The translations under genes and the position numbers were made by a program. Below, in pieces: positions 42,144 to 43,235 of a DNA stretch of 43,235 nucleotides. Within the stretch, counting starts at the first letter, position 1. Every line of letters starts with the position of its first letter. Under the pieces are notes generated by a model that saw nothing but the letters and a program-made list of their open reading frames with translations, was not told the DNA's origin and searched no databases. Source of the DNA: Deltaproteobacteria bacterium (lineage in GTDB: Bacteria > Myxococcota_A > Polyangia > Polyangiales > JADJMO01). The stretch covers positions 1 through 43,235 of the forward strand of contig JALHOE010000053.1 in the NCBI GenBank assembly GCA_022843175.1. The letters run 5' to 3'.

Positions 42144-42282
42144 CGATCACCTCCACATCTCCCACCACCGAGACCTTGCCATTCGTGTGAACGAGCACTG
42201 CGGCGACGTCCGGCAGCGCCACGAGGAACGTGCGCGCCGCGCGCGCGCCCATGAGAAACAACGTCTTGGCGAGCACGTCACC
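42127..42282 (-). pseudogene. apbE: C-terminal remnant of ApbE (FAD:protein FMN transferase)
   Basis: The minus-strand frame ending at TAG 42127 reads GDVLAKTLFLMGARAARTFL and then LPDVAAVLVHTNGKVSVVG, the C-terminal motif of ApbE, in which the Asp of the DVLAKTLF-type motif helps bind metal. Upstream of about 42282 the frame loses ApbE character and the rest (about 250 residues) is missing, replaced by a stretch before the plus-strand gene at 42454. It overlaps the ferric-reductase-like gene start by 17 bp, so the two were once an operon. Confidence 0.72.
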
Positions 42283-42453
42283 GTGGCGCTGCCGCTCGCC
42301 TGACGCACGCTGCGCCGGCGGCGCGGTGACAGATTGTCGTGACCTTCCGCAGGGCGCTGCCGGAACCAGCGCGCGCGCAGGTGCGGCCGCGCGAAATCGA
42401 GCGCTTTCTGCCGCTCCGGACGCTGGTGCGCCGGTTGCTCTGCGAGCGCGACG
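42283..42453. other. Breakpoint region between ApbE remnant and secreted-protein gene
   Basis: About 170 bp. No supported gene. A plus-strand frame reads REIERFLPLRTLVRRLLCER just before the next gene but has no clear start or family, and continues as a shadow of that gene. It should contain the promoter for 42454. Confidence 0.4.
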
Positions 42454-43235
42454 ATGACGACACGGCTTCCGCTCTTCCTCGTCTCGCTTCTCTCGATCTT
42501 GCTCTTCGCTGGCGCGGCGTCGGCCTTCGAGCTCTCGACCGGCTATCCGAAGCGCACGAACACCGCGCGTTCGGCGCCGCCGCCGGGGCTCTTCGATCTG
42601 GCGGCGAGCGACGCGGGGATCAACCGCAAGGACTGCTTCGACGCGGGGCAACGGTGGCGCTTCTCGCTGATCGATATTCCAACCGACACAACATCCGTGG
42701 AGATCTGGGCGCGCGCCGACGCGACGAGCTGCGCCCCGGCCGCCGAGCGCTCCGGCACGACGGAGGCGAAGTCTCCACACTGTTATCGCGTCGCCAAACT
42801 GACAGCGGCGCAAGTGGACTCCGGCAAGGAGTTCGAGCTCGACAACCTGTCGATCGTTCAAGCGATCGACAAGAAGACCAACGCGGAGTCCCCGCTCGAC
42901 GCCGCGCGAGTCTGCAAGAGCGACCCGATGGTGCCGGCCGAGGTGCACCTGCACGTGCTCGCGTTCCGAGGGGCCGACGTCGTCGGCTACACCGGCGGCG
43001 CCGACTCCAAACCGGCCGAGATCGACTACGTCACGCTCTACGATCTGGCCGGCCCCGCGGCCCCCACGGGCCTCACCACGGGCGCGGGCGAGGGCCTGCT
43101 GACGGTGAAGCTGAACGCCAAGGGGGCCGCGCCGCGCGACTTCAAGCAGTACCGCGCCTACTGCTTTCACGTGGCTCCGAAGCCCGCGAGCGACGCGGGC
43201 GCGAGCGACGCGGGCGCGAGCGACGCGGGCGCGAG
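42454..43235 (+). CDS. Secreted protein, FN3-like, with Ala/Ser/Asp/Gly repeat (right end beyond window)
   Basis: Open from ATG 42454 to the window's right edge, at least 260 residues. The signal peptide is MTTRLPLFLVSLLSILLFAG then AASA/FELS. A domain of about 180 residues with several Cys (KDCF, TSCAP, PHCYRV, RVCKS) follows; then YDLAGPAAPTGLTTGAGEGL and FKQYRAYCFHV, resembling a fibronectin-type III module. The frame then enters perfect 15-bp ASDAG repeats. A transmembrane or sorting tail may lie beyond the window. Function unknown; probably a cell-surface or secreted protein. Confidence 0.8.
   Translation, partial: MTTRLPLFLVSLLSILLFAGAASAFELSTGYPKRTNTARSAPPPGLFDLAASDAGINRKDCFDAGQRWRFSLIDIPTDTTSVEIWARADATSCAPAAERSGTTEAKSPHCYRVAKLTAAQVDSGKEFELDNLSIVQAIDKKTNAESPLDAARVCKSDPMVPAEVHLHVLAFRGADVVGYTGGADSKPAEIDYVTLYDLAGPAAPTGLTTGAGEGLLTVKLNAKGAAPRDFKQYRAYCFHVAPKPASDAGASDAGASDAGA
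43186..43235 (+). repeat. 15-bp tandem repeat encoding ASDAG, at window edge
   Basis: The unit GCGAGCGACGCGGGC occurs at 43186, 43201 and 43216 with a partial fourth copy at 43231. All copies are identical and the array continues past the window. It encodes the linker of the secreted protein. Confidence 0.95.

Noticed and set aside
42340-42453. Plus-strand frame with REIERFLPLRTLVRRLLCER, considered as a regulator N-terminus
   Set aside because: No convincing start or continuation; downstream it is a shadow of the secreted-protein gene.

Overview
The window looks like chromosomal DNA from a myxobacterium, most probably of the Polyangia type. Base composition is very GC-rich and genes are dense on both strands. 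There is a eukaryote-like Ser/Thr kinase. About 19 of roughly 42 genes encode lipoproteins, most with a Cys lipobox followed by an Asp/Thr/Ala-rich linker. One large protein ends in a MYXO-CTERM-like tail (Cys, hydrophobic segment, Arg cluster). No rRNA, tRNA, CRISPR array, insertion sequence or phage gene was seen.

Left part (1-9.3 kb) holds signalling and enzymes. A Ser/Thr kinase with a degenerate cyclase-like domain runs off the left edge. It is divergent from a deaminase-fold protein. That gene converges on a three-gene minus-strand run: PEBP protein, HExxH metalloprotease and ComEC-like metallo-beta-lactamase, the last two joined by an ATGA overlap. Next, on the plus strand, come a single-domain response regulator overlapping a DisA_N-like (diadenylate cyclase fold) protein, then a RegB/RegA-type redox two-component pair.

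Region 9.3-12.5 kb is a tight minus-strand operon converging on regBA: two YtkA/FixH-like lipoproteins, an outer-membrane barrel-like protein, a redoxin lipoprotein with a CPC motif and a dihaem cytochrome c lipoprotein. It reads as a periplasmic redox or metal-handling unit, plausibly controlled by the neighbouring RegBA pair.

The remainder (12.5-43.2 kb) is mainly an envelope-protein landscape: BNR, Kelch, SMP-30-like and SBBP-like propellers, a beta-helix protein, a glycoside-hydrolase-like protein, a lectin-like protein, an OB-fold (tRNA_anti-like) lipoprotein, a Cys-rich surface protein and several lipoproteins of unknown fold. Interspersed are an AraC regulator, a YciI protein, a double YCII protein, an orphan TRAP solute-binding protein and a LysR/alpha-beta-hydrolase divergent pair with a visible T-N11-A operator. 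Decay is also visible: two probable single-base frameshifts (glycoside-hydrolase-like lipoprotein, double YCII protein) and two gene remnants (endonuclease/exonuclease/phosphatase C-terminus, ApbE C-terminus next to a ferric-reductase-like membrane protein). A secreted protein with 15-bp repeats runs off the right edge.
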